This document shows positions 1 through 11,682 of a DNA stretch of 64,000 nucleotides, piece by piece (the stretch's first letter is position 1; every line of letters begins with the position of its first letter). Position numbers and translations under genes: made by a program. The notes under the pieces are model-generated. The model was not told the DNA's origin. It saw nothing but the letters and a program-made list of their open reading frames with translations, and did no database searches. Source of the stretch: Archegozetes longisetosus (lineage: Eukaryota > Arthropoda > Arachnida > Sarcoptiformes > Trhypochthoniidae); NCBI GenBank assembly GCA_018873245.2, contig JAEMBT020000051.1, positions 1 through 64,000 of the forward strand, in the 5' to 3' direction.

Positions 1-119
1 TTTATTTCTAGGGCAAACAAAGTGTAAACTATGATTTACAGAGTAATGTTCTATTTCTAATCGTTTTGGTATATTATCATATATTCTAGCACAATCTGTT
101 ACTAAATTTGTACTTTCTT
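1..119 (-). pseudogene. Merlin (ISXO2-like DDE) transposase fragment
   Basis: Read on the minus strand, this stretch is open through the window edge and encodes about 39 residues including VTDCARIYDNIPKRL and EHYSVNHSLHFVCP. The order 'H-x-x-VNHS-x-x-F-V-x-P' is the signature around the third catalytic region of ISXO2-like DDE transposases, which in animals form the Merlin superfamily. The fragment is cut at 119/120 by the end of a foldback element and continues out of the window on its other side. It has no start codon here. It is most likely a relic; a live gene broken by the insertion cannot be judged from one edge. Confidence 0.55.
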
Positions 120-1009
120 GGTTGGCTTTTACTTTCCCGAGAAGCTGGCAAAGCCATTACATACCTATATATTTATCATCAGTATCACTTGACAAGCAAA
201 AGTGTCTCAAGCCACCCCTACCCGACGAAGTCTAAGCTCCGCCCACGAAAAATTTTGAGCTATGCCCACCAAAATTTTTCTAAATGTTCTTCTAAGTATA
301 CTAGTCAAGAACATATAAACGGATTCTCGAAATTCCTTCTGGGAGTGGAGTTATGAGTATTCAAAGTTTCGATATTTCAATTTTTGGTTGGCTATTACAT
401 TCCGGAGAAGCAGGAAAGTCATTAATACCTATATATATATATTATCAGTATTACTCGACGAACAAAAGTCTCAAGCCACGCCCACTTCCAACCAGGTCTA
501 AGCTCCGCCCACAAAAAATTTTTTGAGCTACGCCCGCCAAAATTTTATAAAATATTCTAAGTATGCTGGTTAAGAATATGAAAACAGATTCTAGAAATTC
601 CTTCTGGGGGCGGAGTTATAAGTATTCAAGTTTTCCTTATTTTGGTCATAAAAAACTACTTCAAATATTGTTTCAACGATATGATTCAACAAATTTCATA
701 AAATATTTAATAGCTAAATAGCTGCACACAATTTTAAAAAATATTTTATATATATCAAAAAGAATTAACTAAGGTTATGCATGCAAATCTTAAAGTTAAA
801 TTATTTTATTGAAACGCAATGTCTCAGGATGATACAATATGCAGCTATTATATTATACTTATCCATGCAAAATTTATTTTATTATATATTATAATTAAAG
901 AGTAATGAGCAATCAAAAATTCATTACTGATTCTTACAGTTTGAGTAGGATTTTACATAATATAATAAAGTATACAAATTCATTATGTACAAGTTATTTA
1001 ATCAAATTG

Positions 1010-1245
1010 TTGATGCGATTGTGGCAATATCAGGGTAAATTGTCACTTGTTCCACCTGTTCTTGGTCATTATCATGGTCATATTCATCAAGTATGTTATT
1101 GTTGCTATCGGTCATTGGTTTCACGGTATTAAAAGTAACCACATCATTTTTGCTAACACGCCTGATGTCTCGTCTAGGACATCTATCAAATCTTGCAAAT
1201 TAACAGGCACAATTTTTAACATTATATAATTTAATTCAGACATTT
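1010..1245 (-). other. Possible coding remnant inside the foldback
   Basis: On the minus strand two overlapping frames read like protein: a start at about 1242 giving MSELNYIMLKIVPVNLQDL and onward, then after a frame change TVKPMTDSNNNILDEYDHDN and TIYPDIATIAS. The acidic, low-complexity-poor composition is unlike the AT-rich background. I do not recognise the family. It may be cargo or a transposase relic of the element that carries it. Confidence 0.22.
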
Positions 1246-1280
1246 TTACGACATTAGTTAAAAATGTTTTAAATGAGCTT

Positions 1281-1376
1281 GTTACCCATTGATACCCAAG
1301 ATCTTTTCATAATATAAAACTACAATTTGTTAGCTTTTATTTTAGATTTTAAAATATTTTGGTATCAATGGGTAAC
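1281..1376. repeat. Small hairpin MITE
   Basis: GTTACCCATTGATACC at 1281-1296 is repeated as a perfect inverted copy at 1361-1376, leaving a 64-bp AT-rich middle. The size and perfect ends fit a miniature inverted-repeat element nested within the foldback element. It encodes nothing. Confidence 0.6.
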
Positions 1377-2861
1377 ACGACTTAAAATACGTTTATATTT
1401 TTATAATCTAATTTCCCGTTACAAGGAAAGTGTTTACATAATCATTTCAATGATATTTTAAAACTGCATAACTATATGCACAAGTTGGCGAAGAGACCAT
1501 TAAAATATCTTGTATTTATTTTTAAATTCATATTGAAATTTGTTTATAAAAATCAACATTGTGCAATACTCATAGAAGCTATTAAACTAAAATCTAAATG
1601 TGCTTTAAACATTCTCATGCTGCTTTTATATGAGATTGTTTGCATTTTAAATTAACTATGTCATTGGCATCCTGAGACATCGTGTTTACTGCACAAATAC
1701 AATTTTCAAGATTTAATGAGTATATGAAAATAAAGATTAAAAACTTAAGAAATTTTATCGACTTTGTTTCATTAAAATTTCCTCTGAGAAAGTGGTCATG
1801 AATTTTTGAAGGTACGGTATTTATCATCTTCGTTTAATCTAATTCAGTATTAGAAATATCAACCAGAATGACGATAGATTCAGATCTTTTCTGAAAGACA
1901 TCCATGCTTGATAGCCATTCGATGCTGCACCTTGCTTTCGGCTGGCACTAGTTTCAATCAATCCTACATCAGTTCCTAAGATTGGTTTGTATTCTAACAC
2001 AGAAATAGAGTATGACAATAATTTAGATTTCAAAGTTAATAATTAAACTTGATAATCTTTCAAACATGTAATTAACTCAAGACTTTCTAAAATCTGAAAA
2101 CTAATTTAACTCTAAAATTAGAATAAAGTACATAAAATAACCTCGATAAATTATTTATGTTTTTAATCTTAATTTTCATAAACATTAAATCTTGAGGTTT
2201 ATATTGGCGTAATAGATACAGTAAAAGGTTTTTAATATTTCAAAATTGTGTGCAGCTATTTAGCTATTAAATATTTTATGAAATTTGTTGAATCATATCG
2301 TTGAAACAATATTTGAAGTAGTTTTTTATGACCAAAATAAGGAAAACTTGAATACTTATAACTCCGCCCCCAGAAGGAATTTCTAGAATCTGTTTTCATA
2401 TTCTTAACCAGCATACTTAGAATATTTTATAAAATTTTGGCGGGCGTAGCTCAAAAAATTTTTTGTGGGCGGAGCTTAGACCTGGTTGGAAGTGGGCGTG
2501 GCTTGAGACTTTTGTTCGTCGAGTAATACTGATAATATATATATATAGGTATTAATGACTTTCCTGCTTCTCCGGAATGTAATAGCCAACCAAAAATTGA
2601 AATATCGAAACTTTGAATACTCATAACTCCACTCCCAGAAGGAATTTCGAGAATCCGTTTATATGTTCTTGACTAGTATACTTAGAAGAACATTTAGAAA
2701 AATTTTGGTGGGCATAGCTCAAAATTTTTTTCGTGGGCGGAGCTTAGACTTCGTCGGAAGTAGGGGTGGCTTGAGACACTTTTGCTTGTCAAGTGATACT
2801 GATGATAAATATATAGGTATGTAATGGCTTTGCCAGCTTCTCGGGAAAGTAAAAGCCAACC

Positions 2862-3374
2862 TACTTCACCTCTAATTTTATTCAAATGAGATTCGATAGA
2901 AGCTGGAGACAGAACATTCTTCACTATAGCTTCCATTTTGGTTCGACCACAACGTAATCCTTTGGCAATCTTGGAATCAGTAAATAAATTCTGAATTAAT
3001 TTGTTACCACAGTCAATCGATCGGTAACTCAAGCGATGATTTACTGAATGATATGCCAGGTACACCTCTGAGACAACTATAGATTTGGTTTCACTTGAAT
3101 CACATTGAGCGATGAAATTACCTAACGCTGAAGATACCTTGGCCGAATTCACATTTGATTCGTGTGGTTTCGATTTTCTGTGTGTATTGACAGCTGAAAT
3201 GCCTTCGTATTTAATTGTGAATTGAGTTTTACATAATATACAATTAGCTTTGAAGTCATCAACTTTTCTCAGCCAATCTTTATATTCACCTTTCGAAAGT
3301 CATATGTCTTGGAAATAAGTCAATCTCTTCTTTGATTTTTTTGGCGATTCATTAATAGTTCGTTTGTTTGACAT
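2862..3374 (-). pseudogene. hAT-like transposase N-terminus, truncated, one nonsense codon
   Basis: From the ATG at 3372-3374 the minus strand reads MSNKRTINESPKKSKKRLTY, then a zinc-finger-like segment with the order W..K...F.A.C.LC.....Y.G....NTH..S..H. This is followed by a helical segment (SEVYLAYHSVNHRLSYRSID, KIAKGLRCGRTKMEAIVKN) typical of the N-terminal half of hAT-related proteins with a BED/TTF-like finger. A single in-frame TGA at 3300-3302 sits where the family would have a tryptophan (DI-stop-LSKGEYKDWL). The frame then runs straight into the foldback arm at 2861, so the catalytic domain is missing. Only one point mutation precedes the break, so the relic is not ancient. Confidence 0.6.
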
Positions 3375-3682
3375 GATATTCGTTTGTTAGCAATTAATTG
3401 ATATAATAATAAATATTTTCAGTATCTATTGAAAAAGAATATTAAATCTTTAGCGAAATGTAAATTATTTGTCCAGAAAATATAGTAACACTATGTACTA
3501 TTAGTGTGAACATTAGCAACAAATAATTATGAGTAAATGCATGACTGCTTCAGGACTCAGTTATATTTTATGCCTATTTTACAGTTTTGTTTTAGTATTG
3601 ATATAGAGTAATGATAAGTACATTTACATTCTTTTAATAAAATTTCGAAAAATCTATTTTTTTAACATTTTGTCAAACATTT

Positions 3683-3780
3683 GTCATTCCTGGACACTTG
3701 TATGTCAAGAAATGGTCCATTCCTTCCATCTGGACACAGTTCACGATTCCTGGACTGTTAAGGTCATTCCGGGACATGTG
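3683..3780. repeat. Degenerate short tandem repeats (TTCCTGGACA-like)
   Basis: Four or five imperfect copies of a motif close to TCATTCCTGGACA occur here (for example ATTCCTGGACAC, CCATCTGGACAC, GATTCCTGGACTG, ATTCCGGGACATG). The pattern recalls the tandem-repeat ends of the MULE at 34795-37037, but I found no inverted partner nearby. Confidence 0.4.
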
Positions 3781-3797
3781 GTCAGGCTGCATTTAGG

Positions 3798-4330
3798 CCT
3801 GACGGTACATTTATTAGCCAAGATCTTTAACTTGGTTTATATTTATAAACCATATTCCGCGATTACTTCAAGAAAACGGTTCCCGGATCTTGTGAACGTG
3901 AAACTATACAGATCTGGTGTAGCACTTTACATCATTAACGCTACGTTATTTCATAATTTTTTCATCCTTGTCAAGACCTTATTCAAAATATATTTTATTA
4001 ACGAAGTACTATTTTAGACCAATGTGCGGTAGGATCTTGTTCTCTCATTTTTTCAATAATTTTTAATTCTGTGAAGTTCCATCAAAATATATAATCAGAA
4101 CAATGAAATTCTGTTGATTTCAATCGCTTTGAGTTGAAACGTGATTCCATAAATTTATTTTACGGTAATTTTCTATATACTTGATTATTCGGAATTTTTT
4201 TACCAATGTTCTAATCATTTGCGACAAATGAAATTTGTATATTTGAACTCAGCTTGAGTTGTAGTTTCTTTATATAGAAAGTTTATGTCGAAAATCTCTG
4301 TCCACGTAAAGTCTAGTTCAACCCAAAATT
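3798..4330. repeat. Single-arm copy of the 15-kb foldback family
   Basis: This stretch, from CCTGACGGTACATTTATTAG to the CCACGTAAAGTCTAG region, matches the reverse complement of 14834-15357 and, directly, much of 15634-16140. Short open frames in it are repeated in those copies and reflect the shared repeat and not a gene. Confidence 0.75.
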
Positions 4331-4552
4331 ATTCAGAATCCAAGTTAACACTCAATAGTTAGCCTTCAAAGTTTCATTTGCTTATTATGTTTTTGAGACA
4401 TTGAAGAACAAAGATTTTTGTGTCGTTTTGAATAATCGAACTAAAGACAAAAATTAGCATAATTTCCTGAAAGCTTTTATCTCTATTTAATGTTAATTGT
4501 AAATTGACGCTACGTTTACATTCCTATCCTTTGACAAAACAAAATGCGTTCT

Positions 4553-4860
4553 TAGGGTGACCACTCGCCCGGTTTTTTTAAAGATTAAGGATAGAAATCC
4601 CGTCAGACTAAAAATTTTCGACGGGCAATTAGTTGTCTCTTTTTTCAACTTTCATTTTGAAAAATGCGTTTATAAAAATATTTCTTAGAAATTCAAACAT
4701 TGAATTTATTTTACAAATGATAAGGGATAAGAGATACGGTTTAATGTTTCGAATATCTGTGGTTTAAAACCAAAAGTTATAGAATTAATCTTTTCTGCCT
4801 TGACTTATATCTGGTATAAACTAGAATTTCTTACTTTTGAATAACTTTGAAAAAGTTCAC
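4553..4860. repeat. Repeat with TAGGGTGACC end, copy 1
   Basis: It begins TAGGGTGACCACTCGCCCGG and shares about 300 bp, inverted, with 46015-46338 (for example the CCCGTCAGAC and TTGACTTATATCTGGTATAA regions). The second end was not found, so this may be a truncated copy of the same family as 45832-46338. Confidence 0.6.
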
Positions 4861-4869
4861 AAATATTCA

Positions 4870-5865
4870 AAATTGAGCTTGAAGCGCAACTCAAAGCTGG
4901 TTTAAACTCGAAGATAGCTTATGCGCATCTATATTTTGATATATCGCTAAACAAAACATATAAAATAATGGTTTAAATAAGTAGAGTATTCGTAGTCTAT
5001 TTGTAATTTGATCCTATTTTCAATATCACCTGAAGAGAAGATTAGATTTTGGTTCCGAAAAAGAAGTTTTAAACTTAAAGTTTTTGTCGTGGTATTTTAA
5101 TTAAGAATATTTTATTTTGTTACATAGGTATAATAGATGTTAATTGAATCTTAAAATCTGTTCAAGAATTGAGCACTTTTCTCAACTTTTACTCGGTTTA
5201 TCTCACCGAAAGCTTCAATACCGATCAGATATTGGTATTAATTGCTATGGTGTGTAGCTATCATTCTATTAATCGAATAAAATAGTGCTGACATGTTATT
5301 CAACTAGTTTGTTATTCTGTGGAAAAGAAAGAGAAAACTACTGATTCTATTTTCATTTCATTATCAATTCTATTATTGGCATTTATCCAAAAGTATTTAA
5401 ATGATTGCATAAAAATATCGCAAAAAACTTTAACGTTTTTTATCATTTAAAGCGTTGAAAATCAATAATGAGATCTGAAATAATAGAAAGACTGTTTTAT
5501 TTAGCGACTTCTATCGTATTTAAAATACTTTTGAGATCTAGTATTCATTTGATTCAGGAAATAAGTGTTTCTCTTGGTCTATACTGTGATGAGGAACAAA
5601 TGGAAGGTATTCTTCTGAATACCTCATTCTCTTTGACTCATTCTTTCTCGTTTTCCAATTCGTGTAAACTCAATGACTTTGTACTCGAATTTAATCACTT
5701 TATCAGTACACTATATCGTATTCTATGCAATAATTGAACTCTTTTCTGAGAAATCTTGCACTTTTCTTCTATTTGCAAGTATTGCATTAGCCACTATCAA
5801 AAGAATAGCCTTAATCTCTGACTTGGCCTAACAATTCAGCGATATTGAAGTATGCAGTCTATGAC
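4870..5865. other. AT-rich stretch, nothing recognised
   Basis: No conserved coding signal, terminal repeat or RNA gene was recognised. An open frame of 89 codons at 5468-5737 has background composition and no family resemblance. Confidence 0.5.
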
Positions 5866-6291
5866 TAGGTTGACCAAATCTTATGGAGCCCAAATCTGGA
5901 CAAAAAAATATCGAAGGGTCCCCACTTAAGATTTTTTAAAAGTTTAAAAATTATTTACACTACATAACGAACATAAAAAGCTACAAAATTTCAACTGTGA
6001 ATTAATTGTATATCTTCCATGATTTTGCAGCATTGAGTATAGCTTGATTTATCTTTGACGTGTTGTAAAGTTCTGAACAAGTAATTAAAGACGAGCAATT
6101 TCAATAGATTAAAATACGTTAGCTTAGAATCAATATATACCGAACTACTTATCATATAAAGCACTTATGATAAAAATGTCCATTTATTCAGTTCAAATCT
6201 GAACAAAATGCGTTCAGATTGGGGTTTACTCTGGACTCTGGACTAGCTAACCTGAAATCTCGACGCTCAAATCTGGACGCTTGTCACCCTA
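5866..6291. repeat. MITE of the GGGTGACC family
   Basis: The left end TAGGTTGACCAAATC and the right end (read inverted, TAGGGTGACAAGCGTCC) form imperfect terminal inverted repeats. Both ends carry an AAATCTGGAC motif. There is no coding content. It shares its ends with 4553-4860 and 45832-46338. Confidence 0.45.
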
Positions 6292-6663
6292 ATTTAAACA
6301 AAACACTATCAATATACTGATTAAATGTGATAAGTTTGATAGAAAATCTTAGATTTATCTAAGTCAAAAGATTTATCTTTTCACTTGTTTAATATCGGAT
6401 ATTCACTATAAAACGAATTGCAAAAATATTTCAAAACTTTTTGGCTTCAGTTATTTTGATAAAAAAAGATGTGAACGGTTGAGAGCCCGATTTCGAATAT
6501 TTTATTAATAAAAATCATAGATAAGAGATATAAACAACAAAAGTAGCGTTTATTTGTGACCGAATCACTTGTATTGTTAGAAAATGTTTAATTTCCAGAA
6601 ATAACCTCCTTATTTAAGTACAATTTTATTAAAATCACTCATAAAAGGTCAATAAAATTCATT

Positions 6664-7030
6664 ACTTTGGAACCTTGTTATTATGAAACCTCTTCTGCTA
6701 AAAAGATGAGTTCAAAATTGCTAGTTTTCAAAATGCCCGATATTTTGGAAAAAGCATACAATAAAAATTTCACTCAAACTTCGGTCTTTTATGTAATAAT
6801 ATTAAGATCTCTATTAAATGAAATTATTTAGTGCATTAAAGAATTAAGCAAACAAATAAAATGTGTTCATAATCTCTGTATCTGATACTAATCCTATGAT
6901 AAATAAGAGTTTGATATTTAAACACAATGTGAAAGATATTTTAATATAAGCGGTACTTTTAACATTATTTCTACGGGAGAAATGACGGAGCCTTTTAGAG
7001 TTTCATATTGTCGCTTAAAACAACGAAAAC
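6664..7030. repeat. Diverged copy of the pogo-like repeat at 17019-17869
   Basis: The order of blocks matches the later copy: a TTGTTATTATGAAA-type end, AAATGAAATTATTTAGTGCA, GAGTTTGATATTTAAACA, and ACATTATTTCTACGGGAGAAATG. It lacks the roughly 400-bp piggyBac MITE present in the other copy and therefore shows the empty site. Confidence 0.65.
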
Positions 7031-8834
7031 ATTAAAAATATTAATAAGATTATAAAAATTCACATGGAATATAACAAATTAAAGATTTAAGTTAGCATTT
7101 TTCTGAAAGAATGAAAAATCATTTATAAAAGTCCTATAATTTGTAACCCTCAATATTACAGTCATTCATTTTCTCAGATATTTTTTTCTATATTTTGTTG
7201 AAAAATATCCAATCGAAATTTTAGGACTTTATAGATCAGTTGTTCATTCAGAAGAGTTGCTAAACTTCAATCTTTCATAATATGTATTATACTTCATATT
7301 AAGTTTAATTGGTTATGTTTTAATTGCTTAATTACTCGCAAGTGATTTCTTACTCACACGTTAAAAATATTAGATAGAGACAAATCCAATTAAAGGCAAA
7401 TTATTTCTAACTGACAGAGTTGCCTATAATTGGATCAGAGCATAATTATTTTTCTCATATCAGTTTTAGCTTTACAGTTGATTAAAAACTCGATTTGAAA
7501 AGCATTTAACTTAAACTATACTTTCTACAAGTGACAAATTTTTAAGGTTTCGCTCTCATGATTCACACTTGTTGAAACATATTAAAACTAACCCCAAGGC
7601 AGTCTCTCATTAAGCAAGGAATCTGTACATGTGTTCAATTATTTCTGATTTGATTTCTAGTGATAATATGTTTAATGTATACGATTTGTCCTAAATTTTG
7701 CTATATCAATTACTTTAATTGGACTTATCTGTGAATCTTCCTTAATTGATTGAATAAAACATAAAAATACGAAAGTTGGCAACTGATGCTAAAGTCAACT
7801 TCCTTATGGTTTTGGATATTTGAGATTACCTTAAGTTTGACTGTTTCGAAAGCATATTAATAATTTAAGTTTAATTATATATTTTCCAACTTGTTGCTTG
7901 AAACGCTGTTTTGTTTAAAAGAAAAATAAGTATACATGCATTCATTTAATAATATTTTTATTACTAAAATATCGTTATTGTATGCCGTCTATTATGTGAG
8001 AATTTATTTAGGTTAATAAAATTAGTAAAACATTAAATCTAATTCATTTCTTCGTTTAATAGAAAAAAAATCGTTTAATTTTGTTTCTAATTCAATTGAA
8101 GTTTTTAAGTAATCACAGGTTGATTATTAGCAAATTTAAATTTGAGCTAATAACATGTTTTTTCTCATTTAAGCAGCAAATATAAAAACTGTAAAATTTG
8201 CAGCAGTAAGTCTTGAAATCTTGACTATAAATAAAATTTTTTTGCAAATTTTGTCTAATTAGTAAAATGACTTCACTCAAGCAGTAATTGTATGTAGTTT
8301 TCATTGCATCTCGACATGAATTGAAACTGTCAAAAAAAATTATTTGTGGTCTTTACTACGATATATATTTCATTCTTCCTCAAGAATACATTAATAAATG
8401 TAATTAATGTGATGAAATTTGAAGAAATCTGCACAAAATCAACGGTTAGTTAAGGTGTATGAATGAGAGAATAAAAACTAATTTTTTTTTCTAAAACATC
8501 TACTAAATCAAATTACAAAATAATCGAAATTTTCTAAAATCATGTTTATCGAAATATTTAAAGATTAAATTTTGTTCCTAGAATATGTTGAATAGCACTT
8601 AGAAGCTTTTCTTCAATGTAAATAAAATGATCTGAATTGAAACAAGTGTTGATTTAGATAACTGAAGCTGAATAGAAACTGAATAAAATGGGAAAATTTT
8701 TAAGAGAACTGAATATGAACTGAATAGAAACTAAAATTCAGAATATAATTGAAATCTCTATAAAATCAATGATACCGTCAAAAAGCACTACATTTATTAA
8801 TGTGATTTAAAGATTCATTTTAAGTGTCAAATTA
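7031..8834. other. AT-rich stretch, nothing recognised
   Basis: About 1.8 kb of low-GC sequence with no credible coding region, RNA gene or terminal repeat that I can support. Confidence 0.5.
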
Positions 8835-9361
8835 TAAGGTTGGAGAGAAATGAATGACGTATTTGATCACAAAATTCAAATAAATTTCATTAATACAATA
8901 TAAATATTGAAGCCTAATATCAACCCCATATCCCGACTTGATTGGCGAGGCTCAGACTCCACTAGAGCTTTCAACTCGTCATCATCCAACTCTTGAGGTC
9001 GACCAGAACCAGGTCGATTCTCCAGGTCAAAATCGCCTGATCAAAACCTGTCAAACCAACGTTGACACGTGTGGACCTTTAATACATCACCATATGTATC
9101 GGTGATATTCTTGGTGGCAACCGTTGCATTATTACCACTCTTAAACTCAACAACATACAATGTCTAATATGATTGTCATCGAAAGATATGGCTCAAATCG
9201 AAATCAAATCACAATTTTAAAATAATAATATAATAGAAATAAAGACTAATATTAAATGTATTTATTCACAAAACAAAAGATATGTAAATAAATCCTAAGT
9301 GTATTTTTGAACCATTCTAATATAACGTACCAAAAACGACATTCATTTCTCTCCAACCTTA
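8835..9361 (-). mobile_element. Deleted mariner element with transposase remnant
   Basis: Terminal inverted repeats TAAGGTTGGAGAGAAATGAA (8835 on, and inverted ending at 9361) are nearly identical over about 30 bp and are flanked by TA dinucleotides at 8833-8834 and 9362-9363, the target duplication of Tc1/mariner elements. On the minus strand around 8940-9060 it encodes FDLENRPGSGRPQELDDDEL and ALVESEPRQSSRE, the second helix-turn-helix of a mariner transposase. The catalytic domain is deleted, so this is a non-autonomous derivative. Confidence 0.85.
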
Positions 9362-9363
9362 TA

Positions 9364-9977
9364 CATAAACATTTGATGCATTCGAAGTCAACTATTGCAA
9401 CACTTATTAGTTATGATTAAAACTCAAAACAGTTTCATTTAAACAATTTCTTAAATTATTATTTAGTGTTATTTGCAATCATTAAATCAAAAATTCGAAA
9501 GAATAGAAATTATATTCGTTAGTTTTGAATACTCTTAATCTTTTTAAATAAATGAATGGCTCTGAACTTTCGATCAATGCAAATAGCTTTTACAGCTATC
9601 TAATTCTTCAATAGTCTGCAATTGATATTCATTCACTTATCATTGTAAAAATATTTTGCTTATTAAAAATATAGTTATCCGAAAATTTTTCGAAAAATTA
9701 CTGAATAGAGCCGAATAGAAATGAAAAAACCCGAACTGATCCAATACTAATTGAAACACGGGTAAATTGTTAGAATACTTTATTAAGTTTGATCTAAACC
9801 TAAATGCTTATAGAATATGAAAATATGTACTATATGAACTTATAACAAAATTGTGACAAAACAGAATATCTAATAGTTGAACCACAACTCAAGTTCTGTT
9901 GGTTTGAATATTAATTATGAGAATAATTTTATGGTACTTATGTAACACAATCGTGAAATAAGAACCATTTAATATTG
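9364..9977. other. AT-rich stretch, nothing recognised
   Basis: Low-GC sequence without a supported gene, RNA or repeat. Confidence 0.5.
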
Positions 9978-10265
9978 CTATTCTGGAAAAGACGTCAGAT
10001 TACGTATAGCATGACCAATGGGCATAATTCGATTAATTTTACTGTATGGAATAGCAGATAACAAGTAATCATTTCTTGATGATAAAAACTTTTTGAGAAC
10101 TTGATAGAATTTACTCTTTAGATGTTCCACATATTGAGCCACTGATCCTAAAACGGTTGCCAATTCCCAGTCAACGTTATGCCCGATCACTAATGACTTC
10201 AGTATATTTATTTGAACATTAATCGATGACTTATACTTGCTTTCAGCCATGGAATGCAATAACAT
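9978..10265 (-). CDS. Hypothetical 95-residue open frame
   Basis: The frame starts MLLHSMAESKYKSSINVQIN and ends HAIRNLTSFPE. Its codon choice (GTTGACTGGGAATTGGCAACC and similar) is less AT-extreme than the flanks, which is the only sign that it may be or have been coding. I recognise no domain, signal peptide or membrane segment. It could be a single exon or a relic. A MITE (10287-10507) starts 21 bp upstream of its ATG. Confidence 0.2.
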   Translation of the reverse strand: MLLHSMAESKYKSSINVQINILKSLVIGHNVDWELATVLGSVAQYVEHLKSKFYQVLKKFLSSRNDYLLSAIPYSKINRIMPIGHAIRNLTSFPE

Positions 10266-10286
10266 TCCCGAACAAAAATCAAAAAC

Positions 10287-10507
10287 ATTGGGTTATCAAG
10301 GAATTAATGTCGGATTCTTAAACCAAAGAAGAAAGTTTATTATTTCAAAAACAGAACTTAATCAATAATATATTGACCCTTATTATCTATAATAGCCTCC
10401 CATATTGTACCCCCTCCCCAAATTTTCGATCGCTCTCCTATTTTTTAGATAATAAGATTTGAATATACCCCTCTCTTAATCGGACATTAACTCCTTGATA
10501 ATCCAAT
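10287..10507. repeat. MITE of ~220 bp
   Basis: ATTGGGTTATCAAGGAATTA at 10287 and ATTGGATTATCAAGGAGTTA read inverted from 10507 form terminal inverted repeats of about 28 bp with few mismatches. There is no coding content. Confidence 0.65.
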
Positions 10508-11586
10508 ATTACTTTCAGTCAATTTTCTTCTAGAGAAATATTTCTTCTTTCTCTTAGACTTCTTTTTACTTAAAAGTTTGTTTGGTTCATGTCTTGTAAT
10601 GCACTATGTGTATAAGTGTTAACAATTTGCTGACAGTGCTTATCTTTATTATTATAATAATTAGAATAAATAGTAGTTTGTTAATTAGAGTCATGATTAC
10701 TATTAAATTGACCGAATAGCCGAAATGACTAGCATTGAGTAATGTATGGTCGAAGTGACAGAAATGACTATCAAGAAATCAAGTTTAGTCATAAATTTAA
10801 ATTAAAATCAAGTTTAAGAATGTAAAATCTGACATTTATTGTTTAGACAAAAGTTTTTACCAATAACTTGTAAAATAAAGGTTGTTGCTAGACTTTAGAA
10901 TCATGTCAATAGAAATAATGCGTTTCACTTAGAATAAACTCTAAAAAGAATTAGACGCCCGATGCAAAAGGAGCCAAATAATTTAATTTCCATTACGTCT
11001 ATATCCCTTGAAAAATCCTTCATTGGTGAATAATTATAATAAAGATTTGCAACAAGTTTTACATCAAGAGAATGTGATGTTTAAATGAAAAAAATTTATC
11101 TAAATTGTGCATATTTTTGAACTATTTTAAAATGAAGAAAAGTTTTAATTAATCGTTTTTAAGGTCCCTAGATTTTTAAACAGATAAATGGAAAATGTGC
11201 CCATAACTCTAATTAGATATTTTCCTCATATTTCACTTTGGAATTGAATTTATGATACAGTATTACTTTAAATTATTACTCAACTTTTACTTTAATATTT
11301 ATCAGATTATATCAAGACTAATTTCACTAAAAGTATTAAAAATAGGTATATATCAAAAACCCTTCATTTTTCGATTTTCCAACATTTTTAATTATCGCAT
11401 GAAAAGTTGAGTAACTATCAATTATAATGATGAACGCAATTACTTTAATGTTGAATAGACCTTGTTTTCTGACCTTGACGTATTAATATAAATTTAGCTG
11501 TCAGTCTAATAAATTTTATTAAAAATAAAACATATTATTCAAACGGCATTGAGCTGAGAAAGTCAGTTTCATAGCGTCGAAGAGAT
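10508..11586. other. Upstream region of terpene synthase gene 1
   Basis: About 1.1 kb of AT-rich sequence between a MITE and the gene. No other gene recognised. Any distal control of the gene would lie here, but I can point to no specific site. Confidence 0.4.
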
Positions 11587-11594
11587 TATAAACA
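11587..11594 (+). promoter_or_regulatory. Possible TATA box of terpene synthase gene 1
   Basis: TATAAACA lies 96 bp before the ATG at 11683 in a region locally higher in GC. Transcription starting about 30 bp downstream would give a leader of roughly 65 bases. The position is plausible, but AT-rich flanks make chance matches common. Confidence 0.3.
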
Positions 11595-11682
11595 GTGTGC
11601 AATTTAAAATCATTTACAAAGTTGATTGCAAAGTTTTAAAATTTTATCAAATTTCAACTACTACTTAACTATTGTTTAAGCA

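Larger units (their letters stand above)
120..2861. mobile_element. Foldback element with ~620-bp inverted arms
   Basis: The left arm (120-738) and right arm (2237-2861) are inverted copies of each other. Each contains two diverged direct sub-repeats of roughly 270 bp that begin with a GGTTGGCTTTTACTTTCC-like sequence and carry runs of CCACGCCCAC type. The outer boundaries are GGTTGGC at 120 and GCCAACC ending at 2861. The 1.5 kb between the arms has no intact transposase. Left of it lies a Merlin fragment and right of it a hAT-like fragment, so it separates or joined two unrelated relics. The 9 bp flanking each end match only partly. A related pair of sub-repeats lies at 62620-63140. Confidence 0.75.

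Noticed and set aside
108..356. 82-residue protein shared with the 3' part of 2694-3152
   Set aside because: It is the translated inverted-repeat arm of the foldback element, not a gene.
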